Part shown: positions 24,387-33,905 of the stretch, one piece after another
How positions within the stretch are numbered: position 1 is the first letter of the stretch
How the letters are laid out: each line of letters begins with the position of its first letter
Notes under the pieces: generated by a model
Seen by the model: only the letters and a program-made list of their open reading frames with translations
What the model was told of the DNA's origin: nothing
Database searches by the model: none
Assembly: GCA_902825965.1 (NCBI GenBank)
Contig: CADEDA010000001.1
Coordinates: 1 to 64,000, forward strand
Origin: an uncultured Gemmatimonadota bacterium
GTDB lineage: Bacteria; Gemmatimonadota; Gemmatimonadetes; Gemmatimonadales; Gemmatimonadaceae
DNA length: 64,000 bases
Reading direction: 5' to 3'
Program-made: the position numbers and the translations under genes

Positions 24387-25358
24387 ATGTCGAACGCATA
24401 CGTCGGGCACCGCACGCTCCGCTCCGTCGGCCGCATGGCCCTTGTGGCGATCGCCTTCGCGCCCGCGGCACTCGCGCCGGTGGCAGTCGAAGCACAAGGC
24501 ACCGAGTGCCTCCAGGCGCTGCACGGGCGCTGGGTGGGACCCGGCACCGTGCTCGGCCGCAGCATCTCCATGGAGCAGGACTGGTCGCCGGCGCTCCGCG
24601 GGGCGTTCACGGAGCTCCGGTTGCGACACTTCGCGCCGGACAGCTCGGCGCGCGTGTCGTTCGAGGGACGTGGGCTCTATCGGGCGACGCGGGACAGCGT
24701 GACCGGCAGCTGGCACGACCTGCGCGGGATCACGTTCGGCGTCGCGGGGCGCTGTGCCGGCGACACCTTCACGAGCACCTGGAGCGGTGTCGAACGCGGC
24801 CGCACCACCTACATCCGTCGCGGGGACACGCTGGTGGTGATCGACAGCGTGTGGCCGGCGGCATCGGCGAGCGCGGCGGGTACGGCCGCACCGGGGCCCA
24901 CGCGCGAGTTCGGCCGCAGCGTGCTGCGGCGGGATGCGCTGCACGCGCAGGAGCGGATCGCCGTGCAGGCGTTGGTCGATTCGGCGCTGACCGCGATCAC
25001 CCGCCGGGACTTCGTCGCCCTCACCGATCTCATGCTCGATGAGGCCGTGACGTTCTCGGCGCGCGAGCGATCGGGCGCGGTGGTCTACAACTCGCGCACC
25101 AAGGCGCAGGAACGCGCGTCGGCGCCCAGCGGAAGCATCAGCGAGCGCGGCTTCGACGCGACCGTGTTGGTCTCCGGTCCGCTGGCCATGGCCTGGGTGC
25201 CGTACGACCTCTACCGGAACGGTGCCTGGTCGCACTGCGGCGTGGATGCGTTCTCGCTGCTCAAGGTCGCGGGTCGCTGGCGCATCGCGACCCTGGTGTG
25301 GAGCGTGGAACAGCCACCGGCGTGCCGGAAGCATCCGGCGGGTCCGCCGGCGCCCTGA
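24387..25358 (+). CDS. Secreted two-domain protein with C-terminal SnoaL/NTF2-like fold
   Basis: 323 aa. Signal peptide with cleavage near VAVEAQG. Residues about 40-160 form a beta-rich domain ('LHGRWVGPGTVLGRSISMEQDW', 'GLYRATRDSVTGSWHDLRG') resembling lipocalin-like DUF1579-type barrels. From about 195, 'HAQERIAVQALVDSALTAITRRDFVALTDLMLDEAVTFSARER...RWRIATLVWSVE' is an NTF2/SnoaL-like cone fold. Exported, role unknown. Divergent from the ArsR gene. Confidence 0.8.
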   Translation: MSNAYVGHRTLRSVGRMALVAIAFAPAALAPVAVEAQGTECLQALHGRWVGPGTVLGRSISMEQDWSPALRGAFTELRLRHFAPDSSARVSFEGRGLYRATRDSVTGSWHDLRGITFGVAGRCAGDTFTSTWSGVERGRTTYIRRGDTLVVIDSVWPAASASAAGTAAPGPTREFGRSVLRRDALHAQERIAVQALVDSALTAITRRDFVALTDLMLDEAVTFSARERSGAVVYNSRTKAQERASAPSGSISERGFDATVLVSGPLAMAWVPYDLYRNGAWSHCGVDAFSLLKVAGRWRIATLVWSVEQPPACRKHPAGPPAP

Positions 25359-25407
25359 CGCGCGGCGACGCAGCACCCTTCCCCGTTCGCGCGTCGATCG
25401 CGTGCCG

Positions 25408-26481
25408 ATGACCCTCAACGACCTCCGCGGGTTCGCGCTCGCGCGCAGCCTGTTCGCCCCCACCTCGCTGTCGCGGGCCATCGCGCGCCTGGGCTTCGTG
25501 CAGGCCGACCCCATCCGTGCGCCGGCCCGCGCCCAGGACCTCACGCTGCGGCATCGCGTGAAGGACTATCGCGCCGGCGACCTCGAACGCCGGTATCCGA
25601 CGCTGGACGTCGAGGAGGATTTCTTCGTCAACTACGGATTCCTCCCGCGCGCGACGCAGGCCTTGATGCACCCGCGACAGGCGCGCACGCCGTTCACGGC
25701 GGCGCGGCGTCGGCAAGCGGAGGCAGTGCTGGAGTTCGTGCGCGCGCGCGGCGTGGTGCACCCGCGCGAAGTGGACGCGGCGTTCGCGCATGGCAAGACC
25801 CGGAACTGGTTCGGCGGGTCGAGCAACGCGAGCACCCAGTTGCTCGACGCGATGCACTACCGTGGCATGCTGCGGATCGCGCGACGGGAGAGTGGCGTGC
25901 GTACCTACGCGCTGCGCGAGCCGACGCCCGCGCCGGACGATCCGGCCGCCGCCTTCGACGCACTCTTCGACGTGGCCGTCGCGAAGTACGCGCCCATGCC
26001 TTCAGCGACACTCGGCTGGCTGGCGAGCGGGCTCGTGGTGGGAGCGCCGCAGTGGCGCAGTGCACGCTCCGCGGCGCTGCGACGCGTGCGGGCGCGGCTC
26101 TCGACGGCGCGCATCGATGGCGTGGACTGGTATTGGCCGGCGGCGGAACGCCTGACGGGGCGCGAGCCCGAGGAACGTGTGCGGCTGCTGGCACCGTTCG
26201 ATCCCGTGGTCTGGGACCGACGCCGGTTCGAGCGATTCTGGGGTTGGGCGTACCGCTTCGAGGCCTACACACCCGCGCCCAAGCGGGTGCGCGGGTACTA
26301 TGCGCTGCCGCTGCTCTGGCGCGACGCGGTGATCGGGTGGGCGAACCTCGCGGTGCGCGACGGGCGTCTCGACCACGAGCTGGGCTTCGTGTCGGGACGC
26401 GCGCCGCGCGAGCCGGTGTTCCGGAGGGCGCTGGAAGCCGAACTGCAGGCGATGCGGGAGTTCCTCGGACTCGGCGGCTGA
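25408..26481 (+). CDS. YcaQ/AlkX-type winged-helix DNA glycosylase-like protein
   Basis: 357 aa from ATG 25408. The HTH_42 (YcaQ) family pattern is clear: N-terminal 'LSRAIARLGFVQADPIRAPARAQDLTLRHR', middle winged helices, and the C-terminal block 'LLAPFDPVVWDRRRFERFWGWAYRFEAYTPAPKRVRGYYALPLLWRD'. Family members (E. coli YcaQ, Streptomyces AlkZ) unhook DNA interstrand crosslinks and other bulky N-alkyl lesions. The QxQ-type catalytic motif is not obvious; only VQAD is seen in its place. Function assigned by family. Confidence 0.9.
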   Translation: MTLNDLRGFALARSLFAPTSLSRAIARLGFVQADPIRAPARAQDLTLRHRVKDYRAGDLERRYPTLDVEEDFFVNYGFLPRATQALMHPRQARTPFTAARRRQAEAVLEFVRARGVVHPREVDAAFAHGKTRNWFGGSSNASTQLLDAMHYRGMLRIARRESGVRTYALREPTPAPDDPAAAFDALFDVAVAKYAPMPSATLGWLASGLVVGAPQWRSARSAALRRVRARLSTARIDGVDWYWPAAERLTGREPEERVRLLAPFDPVVWDRRRFERFWGWAYRFEAYTPAPKRVRGYYALPLLWRDAVIGWANLAVRDGRLDHELGFVSGRAPREPVFRRALEAELQAMREFLGLGG

Positions 26482-26496
26482 GCGGCGCGGCCCGAC

Positions 26497-26982
26497 TCAG
26501 CGGCGGTTCGAGTTGTCGATGTCGCCGGCGATCAACCAGCGCCCGGTCGCGTCGCGGCTGAGTGCGAGCACGAACTTGCCGGCATCGACGGTCTGCGAGC
26601 CCCAGCGGTACCCACCGATGATCCAGCCGCTGTTGCCGTCGGTGGAGAACTCCAGCGCACGCAGATGCAGCGTGTCCCCGGGCGTGAGCGCCTTGGCGAT
26701 CGCCGCGCGGCCGCGCACGGGCCGCTGGCCGTTCTGCAGGGCGATGCCATCGGACGTGAACAGCGCGGCGAGCGCGCTGGCGTCCTTGGCGAGCCAGTGG
26801 CGCTCATAGTCACGGAGCACACGGTCGAGCGCCGGAGGGAGCGTAACGGAAGGGAGGTCGCGCGCACCGGTGGGTGCGGGAGCGTCCTGCGCGAGCAGGA
26901 CACGCGCCGGCGTGGTGATCGCGGAAGTGAGGGCGACCCCCAGTACCATCAGGGTGATCCGTGCAGTCCCAGGCAGCGCCAT
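26497..26982 (-). CDS. Secreted SgcJ/NTF2-like protein
   Basis: 161 aa from ATG 26982, with GGAG six bases upstream. Signal peptide (ITLMVLGVALTSAITTPARVLLAQ). The mature part is an NTF2-like cone fold of the SgcJ/EcaC type: 'LDRVLRDYERHWLAKDASALAALFTSDGIALQNGQRPVRGRAAIAKAL' and 'GWIIGGYRWGSQTVDAGKFVLALSRDATGRWLIAGDIDNSN'. Such domains bind small ligands or act as secreted stress proteins; no catalytic claim is possible. It converges on the YcaQ-type gene, 15 bases apart. Confidence 0.88.
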   Translation of the reverse strand: MALPGTARITLMVLGVALTSAITTPARVLLAQDAPAPTGARDLPSVTLPPALDRVLRDYERHWLAKDASALAALFTSDGIALQNGQRPVRGRAAIAKALTPGDTLHLRALEFSTDGNSGWIIGGYRWGSQTVDAGKFVLALSRDATGRWLIAGDIDNSNRR

Positions 26983-27215
26983 GCTGGTCTCCGTCTCGAT
27001 GGGTTCCTCTTGCGCCGTACGTCCTCGCAGCCCGCAAAGTTTAGCATCGGCCTCGGGGGGACAGAACCCCGACACGGTGGGGCCGGACTCCGGCACCTCC
27101 TAGAGAACCGGTCGATCCTTAGGCGTGGGCGATCCACGGTCGCAACGACCGCTGTGCCCGCAGTGACCGCACCCCCGACGACACCGCCGGCACGCGCCCG
27201 CCGTACGCCAAGACG

Positions 27216-28340
27216 ATGACCATCGCGACCCCGAGTGCGACCACTCCACTGCGCCCATCGCTCCGACCGCAGCACACGCTGCTCCGAGCGCTGCTGGCGA
27301 ACCTCGCCGTGTGGACGGCGGTCGCGGGGGTGCATGCGGCGTCCGTCTGGAGCGATGCGCTCCGCCGCGGGCGCACACCCGACGCGCTGGGGCTACTCGG
27401 GGGCTACTTGATGGCGTACGCGCCCTGGGTGCTGCTGGGCGCATGGCTGTACGTGGTGCACCAGCACGCGGCTCGCCCGTGGCGGGGCGCGCTGGTTGCC
27501 TCGACAGGGTTCCTGATCCTCGAGCTCGTGTATCAGGCGGCGCTGATCGCTGCGGATGAAGGGCTGCGCGTGGCCAGCGTCGCTGCGGCGCTGCGCGAGA
27601 TGCCGATGATCTTCCGTCTCATCGACCTTGCCCTGCTGCTCGCGACCAACGCGGTAGTATACGCGGCCGTGGCGATCCGCCGGCAGCGCGAAGCCGCCGA
27701 GCAGGAACGCCGCCTGCACGCCGACAATCTGCGCCTGCGCCTCGAGCTCGAGCAGCAGCGCCTGCAGGGACTGCGCGCACAACTCGAGCCGCACTTCCTG
27801 TACAACGCGCTGAACGCGATCAGCGGCCTGGTGCGCGGCGAGGACCGCAGCCTGGCGCTCACCGCCTTGCAGCAGCTGAGCCGTCTGCTGCGATATGCCA
27901 CGACCGCCGTGTCCCGGGAGTGGGTCCCGCTCGGCGACGAGGTCACCTTTCTGCAGGAGTACCTCGCGCTCCAGCAGCTGCGGTTCGGTTCACGCCTGGC
28001 AGTCGTCTACGAAGGCCTCGACGCGCTCCGCCCGGAGCAGGAGTCCCCGCCACTGCTGCTGCAACCGCTCGCCGAGAACGCGATCCGCCACGGCCTCGAG
28101 CGCAGCGAGGCCACCGCCCGCATTCGTGTGCGCATCGCGGCAGGCGACGGCGTCACGACGGTCCTCGTCTCCAACAGCGTGCCCACCGACGCCGCGCCGA
28201 ATCCGGGACTTGGCGTCGGCCTCGGCACCCTGCGCGACCGGCTCGTCGTCGCCTACGGCGGGCGTGCCACGCTGACCACTGTCGCGGCGCAGGACCGCTT
28301 CGACGTACACCTGGCACTTCCGCTGCACCCCGATGACTGA
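27216..28340 (+). CDS. LytS-type sensor histidine kinase
   Basis: 374 aa. Four hydrophobic segments in the first 155 residues form a membrane sensor; a coiled coil ('RRQREAAEQERRLHADNLRLRLELEQQ') leads to the His_kinase box LEPHFLYNALNAI (phosphoacceptor His) and an ATP-binding lobe ('LLLQPLAENAIRHGLE', 'GLGVGLGTLRDRL'). This is the LytS/YehU class paired with LytTR regulators; the partner overlaps it by 8 bases. Signal unknown. Confidence 0.95.
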   Translation: MTIATPSATTPLRPSLRPQHTLLRALLANLAVWTAVAGVHAASVWSDALRRGRTPDALGLLGGYLMAYAPWVLLGAWLYVVHQHAARPWRGALVASTGFLILELVYQAALIAADEGLRVASVAAALREMPMIFRLIDLALLLATNAVVYAAVAIRRQREAAEQERRLHADNLRLRLELEQQRLQGLRAQLEPHFLYNALNAISGLVRGEDRSLALTALQQLSRLLRYATTAVSREWVPLGDEVTFLQEYLALQQLRFGSRLAVVYEGLDALRPEQESPPLLLQPLAENAIRHGLERSEATARIRVRIAAGDGVTTVLVSNSVPTDAAPNPGLGVGLGTLRDRLVVAYGGRATLTTVAAQDRFDVHLALPLHPDD

Positions 28341-29181
28341 ACCCCGACGACCCGGCGAGCCCGCCCGCGCCTCGCTGCCGCAGCCCGTGCGCGCCCTCAT
28401 CGTGGACGACGAGCCGCTCGCGCGGCTCAACCTGCAACGCGCTCTCGAGCCGTTCCCGCACTGGCGGCTGCAGGCTGCCTGCGCCGACGCGGCGGCCGCG
28501 CTCGTCGAGGTGGCCCGTGAGATGCCGCAGGTCGTCTTCCTCGACATCCGTATGCCGCGCACTTCGGGACTGGTGCTGGCACGCCGACTGTCGGAGTTCC
28601 CGGCCCCGCCGCTCGTCGTGTTCGTTACGGCGTATGAGAACCACGCGGTCGAGGCGTTCGAGCTGCATGCCCTCGACTACCTCATCAAGCCCTTCGACGA
28701 CGCGCGGTTCGCGATGGGACTCCAGCGCATCGAGGCGCTGCTCGCGCTGCGTGCGGAGGCGGCCTACGGTGACGCGCTGCGCGGCTTCCTCGCCGACGCC
28801 GCGCCGGATGCCGCCCTGCCGGCGGAGGGGCTGCCGCACACGACCCGCTATCTCCGGCAGTTCAGCGTCAAGTCGGTCGGGCGGATCGATCTTGTCCGCG
28901 TGGCGGACGTCCGCTGGATCACGGCCGCTGGCAACTACGTGGAGCTGCATCTCGAGAAGGGCAGCCTGCTGCATCGCGTCACGCTCACGGCGCTCGAGGC
29001 ACGATTGGACCCTGCGGAGTTCCTTCGTGTGCATCGCCGAGTGATCGTGCGGCGCACGGAGTGCCGCTCGCTCGCGGTCACGGGCGACGGCACCTACTCC
29101 CTCAGGCTGCACAGCGGCCCGCGTGTCTCGGTCAGCGAGCGATACGTCGACCAGCTGCGCGCCTCGATGGCCGACCGCTGA
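28333..29181 (+). CDS. LytTR response regulator
   Basis: 282 aa. The receiver domain (about 16-130) has the acidic pocket 'IVDDEPLA', phosphoacceptor Asp in VVFLDIRMPR and the KP motif in YLIKPFDD. The C-terminal LytTR DNA-binding domain (about 180-280) shows 'VGRIDLVRVADVRWITAAGNYVELHLEKGSLLHR' and 'LDPAEFLRVHRRVIVR'. Overlaps its kinase gene by 8 bases. It may control the convergent permease gene or genes elsewhere. Confidence 0.95.
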   Translation: MTEPRRPGEPARASLPQPVRALIVDDEPLARLNLQRALEPFPHWRLQAACADAAAALVEVAREMPQVVFLDIRMPRTSGLVLARRLSEFPAPPLVVFVTAYENHAVEAFELHALDYLIKPFDDARFAMGLQRIEALLALRAEAAYGDALRGFLADAAPDAALPAEGLPHTTRYLRQFSVKSVGRIDLVRVADVRWITAAGNYVELHLEKGSLLHRVTLTALEARLDPAEFLRVHRRVIVRRTECRSLAVTGDGTYSLRLHSGPRVSVSERYVDQLRASMADR

Positions 29182-29193
29182 CGGCGCGCGCGG

Positions 29194-31614
29194 TCACTCG
29201 CTGCGCAGCGCGACGGCCGGGTCGACGCGCGCCGCGCGGCGGGCCGGCAGCAGCGTGGCCACCAGCGCAACACCCAGAATCAGCGACGCGACCGCCACGT
29301 AGGTGATCGCGTCGTTGCCGCCGCCCCCATACAGGAGATGCCGGAGCGCGCGCGCGGCGAGCATCGCCGCCGCGAGGCCGAGCGCGATGCCTATGGCCAC
29401 GAGGACCAGCGCCTCGCGCACCAGCGCACCAAGCACCTGACCGGTCGACGCGCCGATCGCGAGACGGATGCCGATCTCCCGCGTGCGCTGGGCCACGGTA
29501 TGCGACGCGACCCCGTAGATGCCGATCGCCGCCAGCAGCAGTCCGATGATGCCGAAGGCGCCCAGCGCACCCGCCGTGATGCGTGCGGGCAGCATCGCGA
29601 ACCCGAGATGCGAGTCCATCGTGCGCGGCGCCGAGAGGGGAAGGTTCGGATCGAGCGCTGCCATCTCGCGTCGCAGCAGGCCGATGGCGGCCTCTGCCTC
29701 ACCGCTGCTCCGCAACACCAGGGTCATCGCCGAGCGCCAGTGCTGCGCTTGGGGCAACCAGAGGTGGGCCGTTGGGTCCTCGCCCAGCGAACGATACTTC
29801 CCCGTCGGCACGACGCCGATGATCGTCCGCTCCACCTCGGCGAAGCGCAGGGTCCGACCGAGCCCGTCCTCGCCGGGGAAGAAGCGTTCGACGAACCGCT
29901 GGTTGACGATGACCACCGGCAGCGACGCGGAGTCGTCCTGCGCGGTGAAGTCGCGACCGCGCAACGGGATGCCCATCGTGGCGAAGTACCCCGGCGTGGC
30001 CGCAGCATAGTAGATCGCCATCGACTCCTGCGGTTCTGGCACGTACCCTGGCACGTCGACGTCATCCTCGCTGCTGCCCACGCCGAGCGGCACGTCGGCG
30101 ACGAGCGCGGCCGAGGTCACGAGCGCTGAACCCCGCAGTCGTTCCAGCAGCTGGTCCTGCAGTTCGCGCACTGCGGCCCTGGTGTAGCCCTGCAGCGACG
30201 GGTCCAGACCGGCCAGCACGATCCCGTCGCCGACGAATCCCTTGTCGAGGGTGGTGGCGTGCCTGAGGTTCGTGAGGAAGAACCCGGCGCCGGTAAGCAG
30301 GAGCATGGACAGCGCCGCCTGTGCCACCACCATCAGGCGCCTGGCGCGCGAGCGGCTGCCGCCGGCGGCGGGTTCGCCCTTCAACGCCGGCACCAGGGAG
30401 GGACGCGTGGCGCGCAGTGCGGGCCAGAGCCCGAAGAGTAGAGTGGTCAGCAGCGTCAGCAGCGCGGTCCAGGCGAGCACCGGCGCGCGCAGGCCGAGGT
30501 CGGGACGCGTGGTGATGCCTATGGGGATCGCGACGCGGTTCACCACGCCGATCGCGACCCACGCCAGGCAGAGCCCGACCAGCGCGGCGACCACCGCGTA
30601 GAGCAGACTCTCCACGAGCAACTGTCGCAGAAGCGCTCGCCGCCCGGCGCCGAGCGCGATGCGTGTCGCCATCTCGCGCGAGCGATCCGTGGCGCGCGCC
30701 AGGAAGAGATTCGCGACGTTCACGCAGGCGAGGAGGAGCAAGAGGCCCACCACCACCATCACCACGGTGAACAGTCCGACCTCGGCTGCACGCATGCCCG
30801 GGGTGATGCCTGCCGCGCGAGCCGCGATCGCCGCCATCCCGCGGTCGCGATACTCCTCTGGCTGCTCGGCGCGTTGGGCGACCGCAATCGCGTCGAGCCG
30901 GGCGAGGGCTTGCGCCGGCGTCACGCCCTCGCGGAGGCGCGCGACTACGTCAAGGAAGTTCACGGCCCACGTCGTCGGCTCGCCGGACAGCGACGGCCAG
31001 ACCTGCGGCAGTTGCGTGAGCGGGATCCACAGCGCCGGTTCGATCACCGGCACGAGACCGCGAAATCCCGGGGGCGCGACGCCGACGATGGTCACTTGCT
31101 GCCCGTTCACGGGGACCACGCGGCCGATCACCGTCGAATCCGCGCCGAACGCGTCGCGCCAGAACCCGTCGCTCAGCACGATCACCGGATGTGCGCGCCA
31201 GCCCTGCTCCTCCTCCGGCAGGAACAGCCTCCCACGCGCCGCCTGCACGCCGAGCACCTCGAAGTAGTTGGCCGACGCCACTTGGGCGAACACCGTGCGT
31301 GGAGCGCCGCCGACCGTGACGTGCATGCTGCGCCACGCGGTCGCCGCGACTCCACTGAACACGTCCGTGGTGCGTTCACGCAGCGCATGGAAGTGCCGGA
31401 CGGACGTGGATCCCCAAGACTGCCCGGGCGCCGTCCTATATACGCGGAGCAAGGCGTCGACATCCCGGACGCCGGGCGGCGGCCGGAGGAGTTCGGATTC
31501 CACCGCGGAGAATGCGGCGGTGTTGAGCCCGATCGCCAGCCCCAGCGTGAGGACCACGACGACCGAGAACAGCGGTTGCTTCACGAAGATGCGCCACGCG
31601 AGGCGAATGGACAT
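29194..31614 (-). CDS. Duplicated orphan FtsX/MacB-type permease (ADOP family)
   Basis: 806 aa from ATG 31614. Two tandem units, each a MacB-type periplasmic domain plus an FtsX permease core: 'MFAQVASANYFEVLGVQAARGRLF'-like text with 'ANLFLARATDRSREMATRIALGAGRRALLRQLLVES' in the first half and 'YFATMGIPLRGRDFT' with 'QRTREIGIRLAIGASTGQVLGALVREALVL' in the second; about eight membrane helices. No ABC ATPase gene is adjacent, as is usual for the acidobacterial duplicated orphan permeases. Such proteins may move lipids or peptides or act mechanically with a distant ATPase. Convergent with the LytTR gene (12 bases). Confidence 0.93.
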   Translation of the reverse strand: MSIRLAWRIFVKQPLFSVVVVLTLGLAIGLNTAAFSAVESELLRPPPGVRDVDALLRVYRTAPGQSWGSTSVRHFHALRERTTDVFSGVAATAWRSMHVTVGGAPRTVFAQVASANYFEVLGVQAARGRLFLPEEEQGWRAHPVIVLSDGFWRDAFGADSTVIGRVVPVNGQQVTIVGVAPPGFRGLVPVIEPALWIPLTQLPQVWPSLSGEPTTWAVNFLDVVARLREGVTPAQALARLDAIAVAQRAEQPEEYRDRGMAAIAARAAGITPGMRAAEVGLFTVVMVVVGLLLLLACVNVANLFLARATDRSREMATRIALGAGRRALLRQLLVESLLYAVVAALVGLCLAWVAIGVVNRVAIPIGITTRPDLGLRAPVLAWTALLTLLTTLLFGLWPALRATRPSLVPALKGEPAAGGSRSRARRLMVVAQAALSMLLLTGAGFFLTNLRHATTLDKGFVGDGIVLAGLDPSLQGYTRAAVRELQDQLLERLRGSALVTSAALVADVPLGVGSSEDDVDVPGYVPEPQESMAIYYAAATPGYFATMGIPLRGRDFTAQDDSASLPVVIVNQRFVERFFPGEDGLGRTLRFAEVERTIIGVVPTGKYRSLGEDPTAHLWLPQAQHWRSAMTLVLRSSGEAEAAIGLLRREMAALDPNLPLSAPRTMDSHLGFAMLPARITAGALGAFGIIGLLLAAIGIYGVASHTVAQRTREIGIRLAIGASTGQVLGALVREALVLVAIGIALGLAAAMLAARALRHLLYGGGGNDAITYVAVASLILGVALVATLLPARRAARVDPAVALRSE

Positions 31615-31777
31615 GGGACGGTGGAGAGAGGGGGAGCCGGGCGCCACGTCGGGCGGGCACGTCCACGTTACGGCCGCTCCGGCGTCCCGTGTCGACGGCC
31701 ATCCCGCGCGGACGGTACTTCATCCCTCGGCGTCGGAAACGTGAGATCGCGGCGTGTGTCGACGCGTAGAACTCGGC

Positions 31778-32815
31778 ATGCCGACCTCGAATCGTATTGC
31801 CCAACTCGTCACCGTCGTCGCGGCGCTGGTGTTGCTCGCCACGACGCGCCTCCGGGCGCAGGCCGCGCCGGACTCGCTCGCGGATATCCGCGCCTCACCC
31901 GCCACGATACGGGCGCTGCTCCGCGCGCACATCTTCGACCCGCGAGCCCTCGAGTCGCCGGCGGCCGTCGCCGCGCTGCGTGCAGTCGACTCCCTCGCCG
32001 GCAGTGCGTCGACGCGACGCGAGTTCTTCTCGGGCTTCAACCGGATCTGGGCTGCGGGACCGGTCTCGCACGTGCGGGTGGGCCGTGCGCCGATGCCGGC
32101 CCGCGCGATGATGGCCTTTGTGGACACCATGCGTGCGGGCCAGGAGGCGCTCTCCCTGCGCTGGGACGGCCGCGTCGCCATCCTCGAGTTGCGCACGATG
32201 AACGGCGTCGACACCCGCGAACGGATCAGCCGCGCCTACGGCACGATCGTCGCGCAGGGCGCGGAAGGACTCATCATCGACCTCCGCGCCAATGAAGGTG
32301 GTGCGTTCGCCGTGGTCCCGCTGGTCGGGCACCTCATCGCGCGCCCCGTGGAAGGCGGCGTGTTCCTTGGCCGCAAGTGGAATGCCGCGCACACGCGCGT
32401 GCCGAACGCGACGGAGCTCGACGCCATGGTGCCCTGGACGGGATGGTCGCTCACGCGCTTCTGGGGCGACGTGGACTCCTCGGGAGTCCTCCGGATCCGC
32501 TTCACGCCCATGGCACCGCACTTCGCGGGCCCGGTGATGCTCCTCACGAGCCGGACCACGGCGAGCGCGGCCGAACTCGCGACCGATGTGCTGCTCAACG
32601 ACGCGCGCGTCACCGTGATGGGGGAACGCAGCGCCGGCGCGATGCTGTCCCAGCGCATGTTCGACCTCTTCCCCGGCACACACCTGTACGTGCCGATCGC
32701 CGACTACCACTCGGCGCGGATGGGCCGGATCGAGGGCGTCGGGGTGGCACCGACCGTGGAGCTACCGGCGGCGGTAGCACTCGATTCGGCGTTGGCACGG
32801 CTGCGGAGGCGCTGA
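31778..32815 (+). CDS. Secreted S41-family peptidase-like protein
   Basis: 345 aa from ATG 31778. Signal peptide ending near RLRAQA. The central region has the tail-specific-protease core: 'VAILELRTMNGVDTRERI', 'AEGLIIDLRANEGG', and the nucleophile region LLTSRTTASAAELATDVL with the family Ser. The usual catalytic Lys segment (G-x-x-x-x-G-K) reads MGERSAGAMLSQR, so the Lys/Ser dyad seems lost or replaced, and no PDZ domain is evident. Possibly an interphotoreceptor-retinoid-binding-type or inactive S41 protein. Followed after 4 bases by the serine hydrolase. Confidence 0.85.
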   Translation: MPTSNRIAQLVTVVAALVLLATTRLRAQAAPDSLADIRASPATIRALLRAHIFDPRALESPAAVAALRAVDSLAGSASTRREFFSGFNRIWAAGPVSHVRVGRAPMPARAMMAFVDTMRAGQEALSLRWDGRVAILELRTMNGVDTRERISRAYGTIVAQGAEGLIIDLRANEGGAFAVVPLVGHLIARPVEGGVFLGRKWNAAHTRVPNATELDAMVPWTGWSLTRFWGDVDSSGVLRIRFTPMAPHFAGPVMLLTSRTTASAAELATDVLLNDARVTVMGERSAGAMLSQRMFDLFPGTHLYVPIADYHSARMGRIEGVGVAPTVELPAAVALDSALARLRRR

Positions 32816-32819
32816 ACCC

Positions 32820-33905
32820 ATGCCACTCCGACGGCGACTCCTCTCGGCCGCGAGGCTGGCCGCGACGCTGGCCGCGACGCTGGCCGCAACGCTGGCCACA
32901 ACGGCCTGTGGCGAGCAGACGCCGGCAGCGCCGTTCCCCGACGGCCTGGACCGCATCGCCGTGGAAGCCCTCGTCGCGGACGTGCGGGCAGGACACTACG
33001 GGAACTTGCGGAGCCTGCTGCTCGCACACGGCGAGGACCCGCCGGTGGAGTACTACTTCGGCGGCACGCGCCGGGAGGACCTCGTGCCGGTGTACTCCGT
33101 GACCAAGAGCGTCACCGCACTGCTCACGGGCATCGCACTCGACCGGGGTTCGCTGACGGACGTGCGGCAACCCATTGGCCCGCTCTTCCCCGCGCATGCG
33201 GATGCGTTCGCGGACGAGCGTCGCGCGCGCATCACGGTCGAGGACCTGCTGACCATGCGCGCGGGGATCTCCTGGAACGAGTTTGTCCCGCCGTACGAGG
33301 CACCGACGAACGTGTTCACCGCCATGCTCGCGAGTCCCGACTGGATCCGGACGCTCCTCGCACGTCCCATGGCGAGCGACCCCGGCAGCGCCCACGTGTA
33401 CAACAGCGGCGCATCCGTCCTGCTCGGCGCCTCCGTGTCCGCGGCAACCGCAGTGTCACTGCCGGCCTTCGCGCGGTCCGCGTTGTTCGGCCCGCTGCGA
33501 GTCGGTCCCGTGGACTGGCACGTCGGCCCGCAGGGTGTCGCAAACAGCGGCAGCGGCCTGCGGCTGCGGCCGTCCGACCTCCTCGCGCTTGGGCTGCTCG
33601 TGCGGGACAGCGGACACGTGAACGGCACGGTGGTGGTGTCGGCGGCGTGGATCGACCGCATGCTCACCCGCGCGACCTCGGCGCCACTCGGCACCGGCTA
33701 TGGGTACCAGTGGTGGCTGCTCGGGCCCACGGGTCCCTATGATGCCGCGCATCCGATCGCCGTCGCGTTGGGCTGGGGAGGGCAAGTGATCGCCGTCGAT
33801 CGCCGCAGCGGGTTGGTGCTGGCAGTGACGTCGCACAACTTCGACCGCGACGCACTGGCGTTCGCGCAGTCACTCGTACGTCGCATGGAGGGCTTGCGCC
33901 GATGA
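32820..33905 (+). CDS. Beta-lactamase-class serine hydrolase, lipoprotein signal with 12-bp repeat
   Basis: 361 aa. The signal peptide contains four in-frame 12-bp units (32855-32902) encoding LAAT-type repeats and ends at a lipobox-like ATTAC. The hydrolase has SVTK (SxxK) near residue 93, YNSG (YxN) near 196 and GWGGQ (HxG equivalent) near 319: the class C beta-lactamase/esterase fold. Substrate unknown; likely a periplasmic esterase or peptidase. Its stop overlaps the next start (ATGA). Confidence 0.93.
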   Translation: MPLRRRLLSAARLAATLAATLAATLATTACGEQTPAAPFPDGLDRIAVEALVADVRAGHYGNLRSLLLAHGEDPPVEYYFGGTRREDLVPVYSVTKSVTALLTGIALDRGSLTDVRQPIGPLFPAHADAFADERRARITVEDLLTMRAGISWNEFVPPYEAPTNVFTAMLASPDWIRTLLARPMASDPGSAHVYNSGASVLLGASVSAATAVSLPAFARSALFGPLRVGPVDWHVGPQGVANSGSGLRLRPSDLLALGLLVRDSGHVNGTVVVSAAWIDRMLTRATSAPLGTGYGYQWWLLGPTGPYDAAHPIAVALGWGGQVIAVDRRSGLVLAVTSHNFDRDALAFAQSLVRRMEGLRR

